From Azolla pinnata (lineage: Eukaryota; Streptophyta; Polypodiopsida; Salviniales; Salviniaceae): a DNA stretch of 27,453 nt. Made by a program: the position numbers and the translations under genes. Within the stretch, counting starts at the first letter, position 1. The number at the start of each line of letters is the position of its first letter. Shown here piece after piece: positions 1-9,564 of the stretch. The notes beneath the pieces were generated by a model, which did not search any database, was not told where the DNA came from, and saw nothing but the letters and a program-made list of their open reading frames with translations. The stretch lies in assembly GCA_037176905.1 (NCBI GenBank), contig JBBBWG010005858.1:1-27453 (forward strand), read 5' to 3'.

Positions 1-215
1 ATACATGCATGCACATGCACATGCACATACATGCATGCACATGCACATGCACATACATGCATGCACATGCACATGCACATACATGCATGCACATGCACAT
101 GCATGCACATACATGCACGCACATGCACATACATGCATGCACATGCACATACATGCATGCACATGCACATGCACATGCATGCACATACATGCACGCACAT
201 GCACATACATCGCAC
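1..215. repeat. ATGCAC-type minisatellite
   Basis: The array is made of ACATGC and ATGCAC blocks. The marker ATACATGC begins at 1, 27 and 53 in three identical 26-bp monomers, then recurs at less regular 20-36 bp steps to about 205, some copies carrying CACGCACA instead of CATGCACA. Almost every base alternates purine and pyrimidine, the pattern known to favour left-handed Z-DNA. All forward frames read as His/Met/Thr/Cys-rich nonsense, so I do not regard it as coding. It starts at the window edge, so its full length is unknown, and it ends about 55 bp before the first predicted start codon. Confidence 0.93.
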
Positions 216-270
216 ATAACATACACAGAGAGTCTTCTCTCTGACACAGGCACACAAATCTGCAGAAGCT

Positions 271-988
271 ATGGCGACTTCTTCTGCAAGGGCTTGCGCC
301 TCCAGACTCTCCAGCTGCTGCAGAGCCTCCATCTCCCCGTCCTCTTCTTCCTCTTCTGCTTCTCCTGCCCTCCGCTCGCTGCCCCGCCCTCCATCCTCCT
401 CCTCCTCCTCCGCATCAGCTTCAGCTTCATCATCATCAACAACAACAGCAGCGGCGGCGGCGGCAGCGGAAACAGCTACCAAATCAGCCAAGCCTTCCTC
501 GTCTTCTTCCCTTCCGCATTACCAGAAGTCGAAGCTTCACTCCGCAGACACGCTCCGCAGGTCTCGCCCTTTATTTTCGTCTCTTGTCTGATTTTCTCGT
601 TGCTTCTTGCCACCGTTTGTCTATTTTCTCTCCGGTATTGCCATGGTTAGGGCTCCGTTCGCTCTTGCTTTTCCACCTCCTCCGTGGTTTCTTGCCGTCT
701 TCATCATGTTTCATCCTCTATTTTTTCTTCCGCTCCTTGTTTTTCTTCAGTTTCCTTTTCATCGCTTCACTCATCCACCAGATTTCTTCATTACATGCCA
801 TCATTTTTTGATTCTTTGTCTGCTTTCCGTTTTCTTATCACTGGTCTTTTTAACGTTTTCTGTTCTACAGGGCTGCCGTCCTCGCTGGTTCTATTCCAAT
901 GAGCTTGACATGTACAACAACCTTGACCTTCTCTTCGCTTACAACAGATTTCAATCTTCCTCGAGCTCCTTCTACAGGTTTTAATTAG
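271..988 (+). CDS. Small Ser/Ala-rich protein, probably organelle-targeted, function unknown
   Basis: I do not recognise this gene. The model has two exons, 271-560 and 871-988, separated by a 310-bp intron. The donor reads CCGCAG|GTCTCG and the acceptor follows a T-rich stretch ending TTCTACAG. The junction splits an Arg codon, and the spliced frame gives 135 residues ending TAG. Residues 1-85 are almost entirely Ser, Ala, Pro, Thr and Arg with no acidic residue until about 66. That is the composition of a plant mitochondrial or plastid transit peptide. The C-terminal part (about residues 86-135) is short and has no domain I know. Without splicing the frame stops at 591 and gives 106 residues. 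A CAG|GTTTTA at 975-983 could be a further donor, so the true C-terminus may lie elsewhere. Small plant mitochondrial proteins of the NFD6/NOXY2 type have a similar shape, but I see none of their conserved C-terminal motif. Confidence 0.5.
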
Positions 989-3900
989 CTTTTTCACAGA
1001 CACGTGTCTTTTTCGATATGCTCATCCAACATAGTCTTAACAATTCAGTTCAAAGTAATGTCATTTCGTGTAAATGGAGACAATGCCACAGTTCTACATT
1101 AACCATCAGAAGCCTATGATAGCTGGAAAAAAGCTCGTGATAGAAATAAAAAAGAAACATACAGTATCCATAGGATGATTGACCCGAGACCGGAAGTTTT
1201 CCAAAAAGGAGAGAAAAACTAAATATTTATGCATATAAAATACAAGGCTTTATGCATACCGGATCTTATAGAATGCTTGTTTGCATGAATAGATACCTTG
1301 GTCAGTGAGAATATGAGGGATTCTGCTGTAGGAACATAGCATAAAGACCTATGAAAGTAAATATGGAGGAAATGACAAAAACTAAATACGAGGAGTTATA
1401 TTTCACATCCAAGGAGTTATAAACTGGGGCAGTATGGTTTTGGCTTTTATAAATTCATACCGAATTCTTAGAGATATAGAATCGGTTACAAGTTCAAGGG
1501 CATACCCCAGAAAATGTTTGTATAAACAACGACGACCATTCTGGGAAGTAGTTGTAGGAAGTGGCCAGGCTTACGTTTCTTATATTGGTTTTGTAAAGAC
1601 TCGAAGAAGCTCAAGTAGTTCTTATGCAGGTGAACATTAGCATGATGAGAATTCAGCCGTATAAGAGAAAGGAACTTGGTCTTTAAGATTCTAAGTACCG
1701 TTTTTTTATAAAGGAGTGGGTAGGATATAACAATATTGTCTTCATTGAATGCAATAATTATCTCACTTATGATAGAAGGTAGAAAACACATTTAGATGAG
1801 AGGTATGAATGCATATGGTTGAGCTTGTCTTGTCAAAATTGCTCATTGTATCTAAGTAGCTATTCATTGTTTTTCTGGTTTATTTCTATTTATCATGGGT
1901 ATCAAGGACATGGTGGTAATGGCAGAGCAGTTTTGAGGCTATGTATCATTGTGTTATGCTATCCATTTCTGAGCTGCTATTTAGGAGGGAACTAATTTCA
2001 ATTGTATTTTCAGAAGCCAAGGTTCATTCACTGTATTTATAAGTATAAATTGTCTGATTAGTTGATAGAAACACATATACCTCCAAAGAGTTGGTCACGC
2101 TATTCTTATGAATGTCTGTGCGTTCATGTTGCATCTCCTAGTATCTTTTTCATTATGCTCCCATTTTACGCTGGGTATGTCTAGAATACACTACTGAGGA
2201 ATGGGTAATCCCTGAAGGTTATAAACCAATGCTGTTTCAGGCTTGAATCTTGTGCAGATAAGGACAGAGTTTTTAGGAATGTTGGTCATAAGGCCATCCA
2301 ATATGCATTCACTCATACTATTGATTTTGCAAAATTTTGATATCTCGTTTTTAGTACCCTCAGAGGATCAAACTCCTGATGCAGACATTTCCTAATAAAT
2401 AGGCCATCACATCTACTGTCATTACGAAAGTAGATTAGATGCATTTATAATGATTGCTCTGGTATAACTCAAGCACTGCAAAGGTCGTACTAAATATCTG
2501 CATCCAGTAGAGTTGTCGAGATGGTGGATGGCTATCATTGAAAGTCATTAACCTGCAACACCATGATTGGACGATAGTATTTTAAGTTTCAATGGTTTAA
2601 TCTTGAGACGTGAGTGGCAAATTGATTGAACGAGGTTCTAATATATTTCTTAATTCATTTGTTGTCTTCTTCTGAGGTTACTGTGAATTTTGAAACGTGG
2701 GTTTTTTTGGCTTCTTCAGATGATGATGATGGCACCTAATGCTGTTATAATTTCTTATACCATAGCCGGTAATACAACTTCTTTTACTGCTCAGATGATG
2801 GTACATAATGACGATACATGAATGCCCAATGCTGGTGGGGCTGTCCAGAGCAAGAATTTTATGGTGCTTGTCGTGCTCATGCGACACTAGTGAACTGAGA
2901 TTATTGAAATTTACAGGTAGTGATATACTGAAACAATGTCAATCACATTCAATTTTGTAGTTTGACATAATAAGGAGAGCCTTTGGATATTCATCATAAA
3001 CTGAATAGTTTTTGACTTTGTATATCTAACACTGATCTTGTTATTGTTAGTGTACTGCATTTCTTAGTAGCAACTCAACCCTTTCAAGTAAATTATGTTC
3101 ATATCAAAGCAATCTATCTATTAGGGTATGTGTATTTTGATGTTTGTGAAGTGGAGAAAAACCTGAACCCCGATTAGATGGGATCTATATGGTTGCAACG
3201 GACATGGACAAGTGTTGATTAAACTAAAAGCTAGGATTCAAAGATGTTGCAGATGAACTAACCGTTAAAGATTTGTATTGGCAAGTAATGAAGATGAAAG
3301 CTAAATGCATGGCTCATTGTTCTTATTCTCAGTGTGTTGCCACATAATTATGAGTGTGAAACTGCCTAATGATGATGAATTACTATCTTTCAGAAGGATA
3401 GTTTTACAGCAAAATCACATGTTCCGGTCGCATGCATTCTACCAACTACATCTAATGCAGTAGTTTTGATGAGACTTATACATGAAATTAGATCGAGCAC
3501 ATTGTAGACATCCAAGGAAGCTATTTGATTGTATCTAAACTATCTTCCAATCGTATAAACCTTAGTTTCTCTATTCCATTTGATCTCTCTATTTTTTTGG
3601 AAAGCAAAACCTACAATAAAATCAATTACACGTAAAAAGCCACCATTGCAAGAATGTAGCCCTTGGGCACCCCCTTAAGGTACAAAGCTCACACATATAT
3701 ACTCGGTTTCCATACACTTCTTTTATGCAAACAGATGCAATTTCAACAAACAACTTGCAAATTCTCCGGTTGGAGCTCAGCCTTGAAGGTGCAAAAAACA
3801 TGTATCGATTGTCATGCTATCCACACACAACCATGAAAATCGAACGAGAAAAAAGAGGTGCCAAATCCAGCTACTCTCGCTAATTCTAGAACCGCAGTTA

Positions 3901-4067
3901 AGCATCCGATGATTTTAAGCTCTCGAATCAGAGATTATTTCGCTATGATATGATGTTCCTAAGCAACAGGAAAGTGTACTAAGCAGACACACTTTTGCAT
4001 GTGAACCCACCCTTAGAGCTATGGCCATGAATTCGTTTCTCTAACAGTTGCTTCAGCTGTCCCAGCT
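989..4067. other. About 3 kb without a recognisable gene
   Basis: Both strands have frequent stops and no frame carries a protein family I recognise. The 5' part presumably holds the 3' UTR of the preceding gene, and the last few hundred bases the promoter and leader of the PPR gene. Base composition is moderately AT-rich, with no long simple repeat and no obvious terminal repeats or transposase fragment. Short open frames such as 1434-1640 (+) and 2678-2887 (-) have no coding character. Confidence 0.6.
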
Positions 4068-4367
4068 ATGTCTGCTCCTCGAAAGGAGAGAGAAGATGGC
4101 CCAGATATGCATGAAACAGGAGGTGCAAGAGTACCAAGAGATGAAGATGACGATGATGGAAATCATGAAACAGGAGTAGTAGACTGTGAAGCCGAAGAAA
4201 GTTATGATGGAGATGATGTTGAAGAAGAAGAAGAAGAAGACGACGAAGAAGAAGAAGAAGAAGAAGAAGAAGACAATGAAGAAGAAGAAGAAGAAGAAGA
4301 AGAAGAAGAAGAAGAAGAAGGCAATGAGATGGAGGAGGAGGAGGAGGAGGAGACGAGAAATAAGTAA
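4068..4367 (+). other. Acidic 99-codon upstream ORF in the PPR leader
   Basis: An ATG at 4068 opens a 99-codon frame that stops at 4365-4367, seven bases before the preferred PPR start at 4375. Its first half is mixed and acidic, and its second half is nearly pure Glu encoded by a GAA/GAG microsatellite. It could be a translated uORF that limits PPR expression, a chance frame through a repeat, or part of a spliced-out leader. Sequence alone cannot separate these. The same DNA in the PPR frame reads as Lys and Arg. Confidence 0.35.
4219..4353. repeat. GAA/GAG purine microsatellite
   Basis: A run of GAA triplets with a few GAC, AAT and ATG interruptions, passing into GGA/GAG triplets near 4331-4353. 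The strand is almost all purine, so it could form triplex DNA. It lies in the leader of the PPR gene and is read as poly-Glu in the uORF frame and poly-Lys/Arg in the PPR frame, so a gain or loss of triplets breaks neither frame. Confidence 0.92.
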
Positions 4368-4374
4368 AGTAAAG

Positions 4375-7300
4375 ATGTCCATCACTGTGCCGTGGAAGAT
4401 GCTTAGCTCGGAAAATATGATTCTTTGCTTGCAAGATGGTAAGCTCTCTCCACCTTCTCTCGAGGAATTCACATTCATTTTGCAGAGGCTTTGTAAGGAA
4501 AGAAACCATGCACACGTGGTGCAGCTACATGCCTATATGATGAAGAACGGTTTGGACACACATGCTTCATCAGGTAACCATCTTGTCTCGATGCTGGCTG
4601 GGATTGGACGCCTGAGAGAAGCCCAATCGGTTTTTGATGCTCTAGCTCATCGTGATGAAATGTCATGGAGCTCCCTTATCTCCGGATATGTCAAAGAGAA
4701 CATGTTTCAGAAAGCTCTTGCCTTCTATGGTGAAACGGAGATGAATTTTCATGGTTGTCTGAATGGTCTTACTCTTGTAGCCTTGCTCAAGTGTTGTGCT
4801 AGGCTAAAGGATCTAAAAAAAGGATTTGAAATGCATTCATTGGCATTAAAAACTGGCTTGCTTGAGATCAATCCTTTTGTTGGAAGCACATTGGTTGATT
4901 TGTATGCCAAATGCGATCATTTTGATGAAGCGCAGAAAGTGCTTTACATCTTTCCAGCTAGTGATGTTGTGTCTTGGACTGCATTGATTACCGGATATGT
5001 GGAACATGGATATGAAAGAGAAGCTCTCAACTGCTTCAGGAAAATGCGACTTGAGCAGGTTTCCCCAAATGTTGTGACCTATATTTGCTTGTTAAAGGCT
5101 TGTTCAAATATAGGATCTCTAACTAAAGGCGAAGAGATACATAATGATGCTCGTCAAAACGGTATGCTCAAAAAGCATAGCTTTCTTGGGAGTGCCTTGG
5201 TTAACATGTATGCAAAATGCGGGTCGATTGCCTTGGCTCGGCAAGCCTTTCATGAGATTTTGGTTCAAGACACATTCTCTTGGACAGTCATGATTACAAG
5301 CTTCTATGAACATTGTAGTTTTGAGGATGCGCTTCAGTTTTTTGAACAGATGATTATCGAGGGTGTTCTCCCAAGTGCTAGGACATTTGTTTGCACTATG
5401 AAGGCATGTGGTAGCATAGCTGATACAGTGAAGAGCCAAACAATACACATACTGATTGAATCACAAGGGCTAGTGCAAAACGATCCTGTAGTTGGGAGCA
5501 TATTGGTTGGTATGTATGCCAAATGTGGCTCCCTTAGTAAAGCAGAGAAGGTTTTTGGAAGGGTTCATATTCGAGATCCAGTTTCTTGGACTGCATTAAT
5601 AGCAGGATATATTGAACAGGGTCATGAGGAGGAGGCTCTGAAACTTTTTGAGCAAATGCATGTTGAGGGTATCCTCCCAGATGCTTCAACCTTTACGTGC
5701 ATCCTTAAATCTTGTGTGAAAAATTTCAACAAGGTACAAGCAATACTTGTTGAGATTAGTGAAGAGGTGATACTTGAAGGAAACCTGTCACTCTGCAGCT
5801 CATTGGTTAGTACTTTTTTGAAGAACAACTCTTTTGATGAAGCAGTCCAAGTGTTTGATAATATAGCTGTTCGGGATGTTGTCTTATGGAGTACTCTCAT
5901 CAGTGGATATGCTGAGCATGGCCACGGCGATGAAGCAATGGAGAGATTTAAGCGGATGCAGTGCGAGGGCTTATGCCCAAACATTGTCACTTTTGGGCAT
6001 GGTTTGAAAGCTTCTGGTAGCATTAAGAATCTGAGGAAAATGTTGGAAATACATTCACAGATTGAAGTTCTGGGATCAATCAAAGAAGATCATGCAATTG
6101 GTAATGTCTTAATTGATGTATATATTAAATGTGGTATTTTTGACTTAGCACATATGATTTTTGACAAACTGTTTGTTCGAAACGGTATAACATGGACTAC
6201 CTTAATGAGTGGACTTATTCAACATGGGTATGATGAAAATGCCCTGAACATTTTTGAAGAGATGCAGTTGGAGGGTCATTACCCCGCTGCTGTGACATTC
6301 ACTTGTGGAGTGAAAGCTTGTGCAAATGTGAGCGCTGTATACAAAGGCTTGGGGATGCATGCTGATATTGAAAGATGTGGATTTGTAGAAGCAGATATGT
6401 TTGTAGTTGAGGCGCTGGTGGATATGTATCTAAAGTTTGGGTATCTTCCCGAAGCCTATAAAGTATTTTGCAGGTTGCCAGTTTTGGACATGATCTTGTG
6501 GAATACGTTAGTAAAAGGGTGTGCTGAGAATGGGTTTTGTGAGAATGGTATCGAATATTTAAAAGATATGCAGAACAGGGGTATCTCTGCAGATGCTTCT
6601 ATATATGCATGCTGCCTCAAAGCATGTGGCAAAACTGGATTTATAAAGAGTGGTCAAGAGATTCATGCTGACATTGAAAGAAAAGGATGGTTGGAAGGGG
6701 ATTCTTTTGTTGGAACTGCATTGATCGACATGTATGGTAAATGTAACCTTCTCATAGAAGCACAAGAAGTGTTTGACAAGCTCAAAGTGCGAGATGTTGT
6801 GTCTTGGACTTCTTTAATATCAGGATATACAGAAAATGGCCATGTCCATCAAGCACTCAAATGTTTCGAAAATATGCAACTTGAAGGATTTCATCCAAAT
6901 GCTGTCACGTTAAGTTGTAGTTTGAAAGCTTGCGGTATTGTAGGAGATATATGTAAAGGGCAAAACATACATGCAGAGATTGAAAGACAGGAATTAATAA
7001 AGAAAGATCACACTGTTGGCAGTAGCGTGGTAGATATGTATGCCAAATGTGGGATGCTTTCCTTGGCAGAACACATATTTGAAAGGCTGCCTGTTCAAGA
7101 TGGGTTTGGGTTTGGGGCATTGATAGGAGGTTTTGTTGAACATGGGTATAATGAGAAAGCACTGGAATATTTTGAAATGATGCAACCACTTAGAATCGTC
7201 TTACCTAATTTTTCAACTTTGATTTGCTGCCTCAAAGCTTGTGGAGGTATAGGTGCCATAGGTGGTGGCCAGAAAATACATGCTAAGATTGAAAGGGAAG

Positions 7301-8439
7301 GATTGCTGCAAAAAGATATTGCAATTGGAAACGCCTTACTTGATATGTACACAAAATGTGGCTGCCTCGCTGAGGCGCAGAAGCTGTTTGATAATCTTCC
7401 AGATCGCGATGCCATCTCTTGGAACACACTGATTGTTGGATATGCTAATCATGGACATAATGAAGAAGCAATTGCACACTTTGAACTTATGCAATGTGAG
7501 GGGGTTCCTGCAGATGTGATAACATTGATGTTCATGTTGAAAGCTTGCCATGATACAGGAGCCACAGAAAATGGGCAAGCAATACTAGCAAAGGTCGAGA
7601 AAATGAGGTACCTTGAAAGAGATCTGTTGCTGGGGGGAGCTTTAGTTGACATCTTCGTAAAAAAAGGCTCGCAGCTGTTAGCAGCACAAGTCTTTGACAT
7701 ACTTCGTGTTCGAGATGCTGTCTCGTGGACTTCGTTGATCGAAGGATACACTGAACAAGGATATAACGAGACAGCGCTGAAATGTTTTGAACAAATGCAA
7801 CATGAGGGTGTCTCACCTAGTCCTGCTACAGTTGTCCAGTGCTTGATAGCTTGTAGCCAGATAGGAGCTACAAGCAAAGGGAGAGAGATACATGGTGAAG
7901 TGGAAAGAAGAGGCTTATTGGGAAGTGATCTTGTTGGAAACGCCTTGATCGATATGTATGCAAGATGTGGCTCCCTCACCATGGCTCAGCAAGTGTTCGA
8001 TCGGCTTCTGGTCACAGATGTGGTATCATGGACGGCATTGATGACAGGTTATGCCCATCTTGGAGAAGCTCGGAGCGTCTTCGATAGCTTCGAGAGGATG
8101 CTAGGAGTGGGTATAAAGCCCGATCGAGTCACATTTGTCGTGCTTCTCAATGCCTGCAGCCGCGTAGGCCTATCCGCAAGCAGCCAGATGTATTTCCAAG
8201 CCATGAGCGGTTTGTATGGCATTCCTCCGAGCCTCGAGCATTATGCTTGCGTTCTCGATCTTCTCGGGCGAGCCGGTTATATGGGAGAGGCGAATGAATC
8301 GATGAAGATGATGCCGATGTACCCTAACGTTGTGCTGTGGGATGCGCTTCTAAATGCTTGCCGAAATGCAGGATGTGTTGAAATAGGAACACAGGCGTTT
8401 GAGCATTGTCTCCACAAGCATCGGAGGGTAAGCTGCTAG
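4375..8439 (+). CDS. PLS-class pentatricopeptide repeat (PPR) protein ending in E1
   Basis: PPR proteins bind organellar RNA, one base per P or S motif, and act in editing, splicing, cleavage or stability in mitochondria or plastids. This one is 1354 residues without an intron. A leading L-S pair (about 31-94) is followed by twelve P-L-S triplets of about 102 residues each from residue 95. P motifs begin like VVSWTALITGY, L motifs carry LLKACSNIGS, and S motifs carry LVNMYAKCGS. The protein ends with one E1-like motif (about 1318-1351) and a four-residue tail. E2 and the DYW deaminase are absent, so a role in C-to-U editing would need a deaminase in trans. I prefer the ATG at 4375. The frame is open upstream to about 4186 with in-frame ATGs from 4204, but only through poly-Lys/Arg. 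No clear transit peptide follows 4375, so an unseen upstream exon is possible. Third positions are AT-rich, unlike the mTERF gene downstream. The 3' end is duplicated just after the stop. Confidence 0.93.
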   Translation: MSITVPWKMLSSENMILCLQDGKLSPPSLEEFTFILQRLCKERNHAHVVQLHAYMMKNGLDTHASSGNHLVSMLAGIGRLREAQSVFDALAHRDEMSWSSLISGYVKENMFQKALAFYGETEMNFHGCLNGLTLVALLKCCARLKDLKKGFEMHSLALKTGLLEINPFVGSTLVDLYAKCDHFDEAQKVLYIFPASDVVSWTALITGYVEHGYEREALNCFRKMRLEQVSPNVVTYICLLKACSNIGSLTKGEEIHNDARQNGMLKKHSFLGSALVNMYAKCGSIALARQAFHEILVQDTFSWTVMITSFYEHCSFEDALQFFEQMIIEGVLPSARTFVCTMKACGSIADTVKSQTIHILIESQGLVQNDPVVGSILVGMYAKCGSLSKAEKVFGRVHIRDPVSWTALIAGYIEQGHEEEALKLFEQMHVEGILPDASTFTCILKSCVKNFNKVQAILVEISEEVILEGNLSLCSSLVSTFLKNNSFDEAVQVFDNIAVRDVVLWSTLISGYAEHGHGDEAMERFKRMQCEGLCPNIVTFGHGLKASGSIKNLRKMLEIHSQIEVLGSIKEDHAIGNVLIDVYIKCGIFDLAHMIFDKLFVRNGITWTTLMSGLIQHGYDENALNIFEEMQLEGHYPAAVTFTCGVKACANVSAVYKGLGMHADIERCGFVEADMFVVEALVDMYLKFGYLPEAYKVFCRLPVLDMILWNTLVKGCAENGFCENGIEYLKDMQNRGISADASIYACCLKACGKTGFIKSGQEIHADIERKGWLEGDSFVGTALIDMYGKCNLLIEAQEVFDKLKVRDVVSWTSLISGYTENGHVHQALKCFENMQLEGFHPNAVTLSCSLKACGIVGDICKGQNIHAEIERQELIKKDHTVGSSVVDMYAKCGMLSLAEHIFERLPVQDGFGFGALIGGFVEHGYNEKALEYFEMMQPLRIVLPNFSTLICCLKACGGIGAIGGGQKIHAKIEREGLLQKDIAIGNALLDMYTKCGCLAEAQKLFDNLPDRDAISWNTLIVGYANHGHNEEAIAHFELMQCEGVPADVITLMFMLKACHDTGATENGQAILAKVEKMRYLERDLLLGGALVDIFVKKGSQLLAAQVFDILRVRDAVSWTSLIEGYTEQGYNETALKCFEQMQHEGVSPSPATVVQCLIACSQIGATSKGREIHGEVERRGLLGSDLVGNALIDMYARCGSLTMAQQVFDRLLVTDVVSWTALMTGYAHLGEARSVFDSFERMLGVGIKPDRVTFVVLLNACSRVGLSASSQMYFQAMSGLYGIPPSLEHYACVLDLLGRAGYMGEANESMKMMPMYPNVVLWDALLNACRNAGCVEIGTQAFEHCLHKHRRVSC

Positions 8440-8675
8440 CTGAACATGCCTTCTACTGGTTTCAGTGATTGCTATCAGGCAGCCTGTATGGGCTATTCAA
8501 AAAGGGGCTCAAATGCTGGACCTGTACCATGCATCGGTGTACATATTATATACCCATGCTTTGCTCATCGACAAGCTTTGCTTGTATATGGGATCAATTG
8601 GTTTGGGGAGAGTTGAGAATGTGCCTGTTGGGAGAGCTTTTCAGATCAATCTGCATCAAAAGATGTGCATTGAAT
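8424..8675. repeat. Tandem duplication, copy A (PPR 3' end)
   Basis: From GGGTAAGCTGCT at 8426 to ATGTGCATTGA near 8663-8673, this segment is repeated at 8722-8991 with scattered substitutions and small indels. Shared landmarks include CTTCTACTGGTTTCAGTGAT, GCCTGTATGGGCTATT and GCTCATCGACAAGCTTT. The copy contains the last four codons and stop of the PPR gene plus what is probably its 3' UTR. Confidence 0.88.
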
Positions 8676-8721
8676 CTATATACCAAAAGATCCATGGAGA
8701 AACTTCAATGGGAAGAAGGGA

Positions 8722-8991
8722 GAGGGTAAGCTGCTACCTGAACACGTCTTCTACTGGTTTCAGTGATTGAAATCTCAGGCGGCCTGTATGGGCTATTTGA
8801 AAAAGGGCTGAAACACTGGACCTCTACCATGCTTCAATGCACATTCATATATGCCCGCTTGCTCATCGACAAGCTTTTGCTTGTGTGTATGCGTTGAATC
8901 GCGTTGAATCGATTTGGGGAGAGAGCTTAGAATGCCCTTTTGGGGAGAGCTTTCCAGATCCAAAATCTGCAGAAGAAACATGTGCATTGAT
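8722..8991. repeat. Tandem duplication, copy B
   Basis: The second copy of the PPR 3'-end segment, offset by 298 bp at its start and about 316 bp at its end because of small insertions. In the register corresponding to the PPR frame, the TAG stop of copy A is TAC here, and the frame continues 11 more codons to a TGA at 8768-8770. The divergence points to an old duplication, not an assembly error. No complete gene lies in it. Confidence 0.87.
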
Positions 8992-9187
8992 CTAACACCA
9001 AGTTGAGATTGCACACAGCATGATGAACGCCTATAAGATTGTGGAACCACTGTACTACAAAGTCTTGGAATCCGGGGCTTTTTGCCGCGGGTGATTCGAG
9101 AGCTTCCGAAGACGAGAGTTTGTTTTGATACTTCTGAACTGTGAAGGATTTGGGGGATCAGAGCATGAACACTGTCAGAATGCCTGA

Positions 9188-9430
9188 TTGTTTGGGGATC
9201 AAATCAAAGCAGAAGCTGCTTCTGGATCAATGATGGATGATGAATGCCTGATTTTTTGGGATCAAAAGCAGAAGTTGCTTCTGGATCAAATCAATGCAGA
9301 AGCTGCTTCTGGATCAAATCAAAGCAGAAGCTGCTTCTGGATCAAAAGCAGAAGCTGCTTCTGGATCAAAAGCACAAGCTAATTCTGGATCAAATCAAAG
9401 CAGAAGCTGCTTCTGGATCAATGATGGATG
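9188..9430. repeat. Minisatellite with a palindrome in most units
   Basis: About seven units of 24-30 bp are built on GGATCAAA(TCAAA)GCAG followed by AAGCTGCTTCT. Most units contain CAGAAGCTGCTTCTG, an odd-length perfect inverted repeat (7-bp arms around a single T). Near each end lies a different block, GGATCAATGATGGATG, and TGCCTGATT is repeated at 9181 and 9245, so there is a higher-order layer. One unit (about 9369-9385) has decayed to CACAAGCTAATTCT. It lies between the PPR 3' region and the mTERF leader. Confidence 0.9.
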
Positions 9431-9509
9431 TATGAATGCATGTTGTATGAATGTCTCTGGATGTATGTAAATGTGGGTCCCTGAGAACCCAAAAGAAAAC
9501 AGAGCAAAA

Positions 9510-9553
9510 AGGAAGAAGAAGGAAGAAGAAGAAGGAAGAAGAAGAAGAAGAAG
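9510..9553. repeat. GAA microsatellite in the mTERF leader
   Basis: Purine tract of GGAAGAAGAA blocks ending 11 bases before the mTERF start codon, so it is probably in the 5' UTR. Similar tracts precede the PPR and EF-Tu genes. Confidence 0.85.
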
Positions 9554-9564
9554 TGATGTGAGCT

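Noticed and set aside
4053..4515. Minus-strand Phe- or Leu-rich frames over the PPR leader
   Set aside because: They translate the GAA/TTC microsatellite and have no other coding character.
8428..8465. A 38-bp intron (GTAAGC to TTTCAG) at the end of the PPR gene
   Set aside because: Too short for a plant intron, and the joined frame meets a TGA at once.
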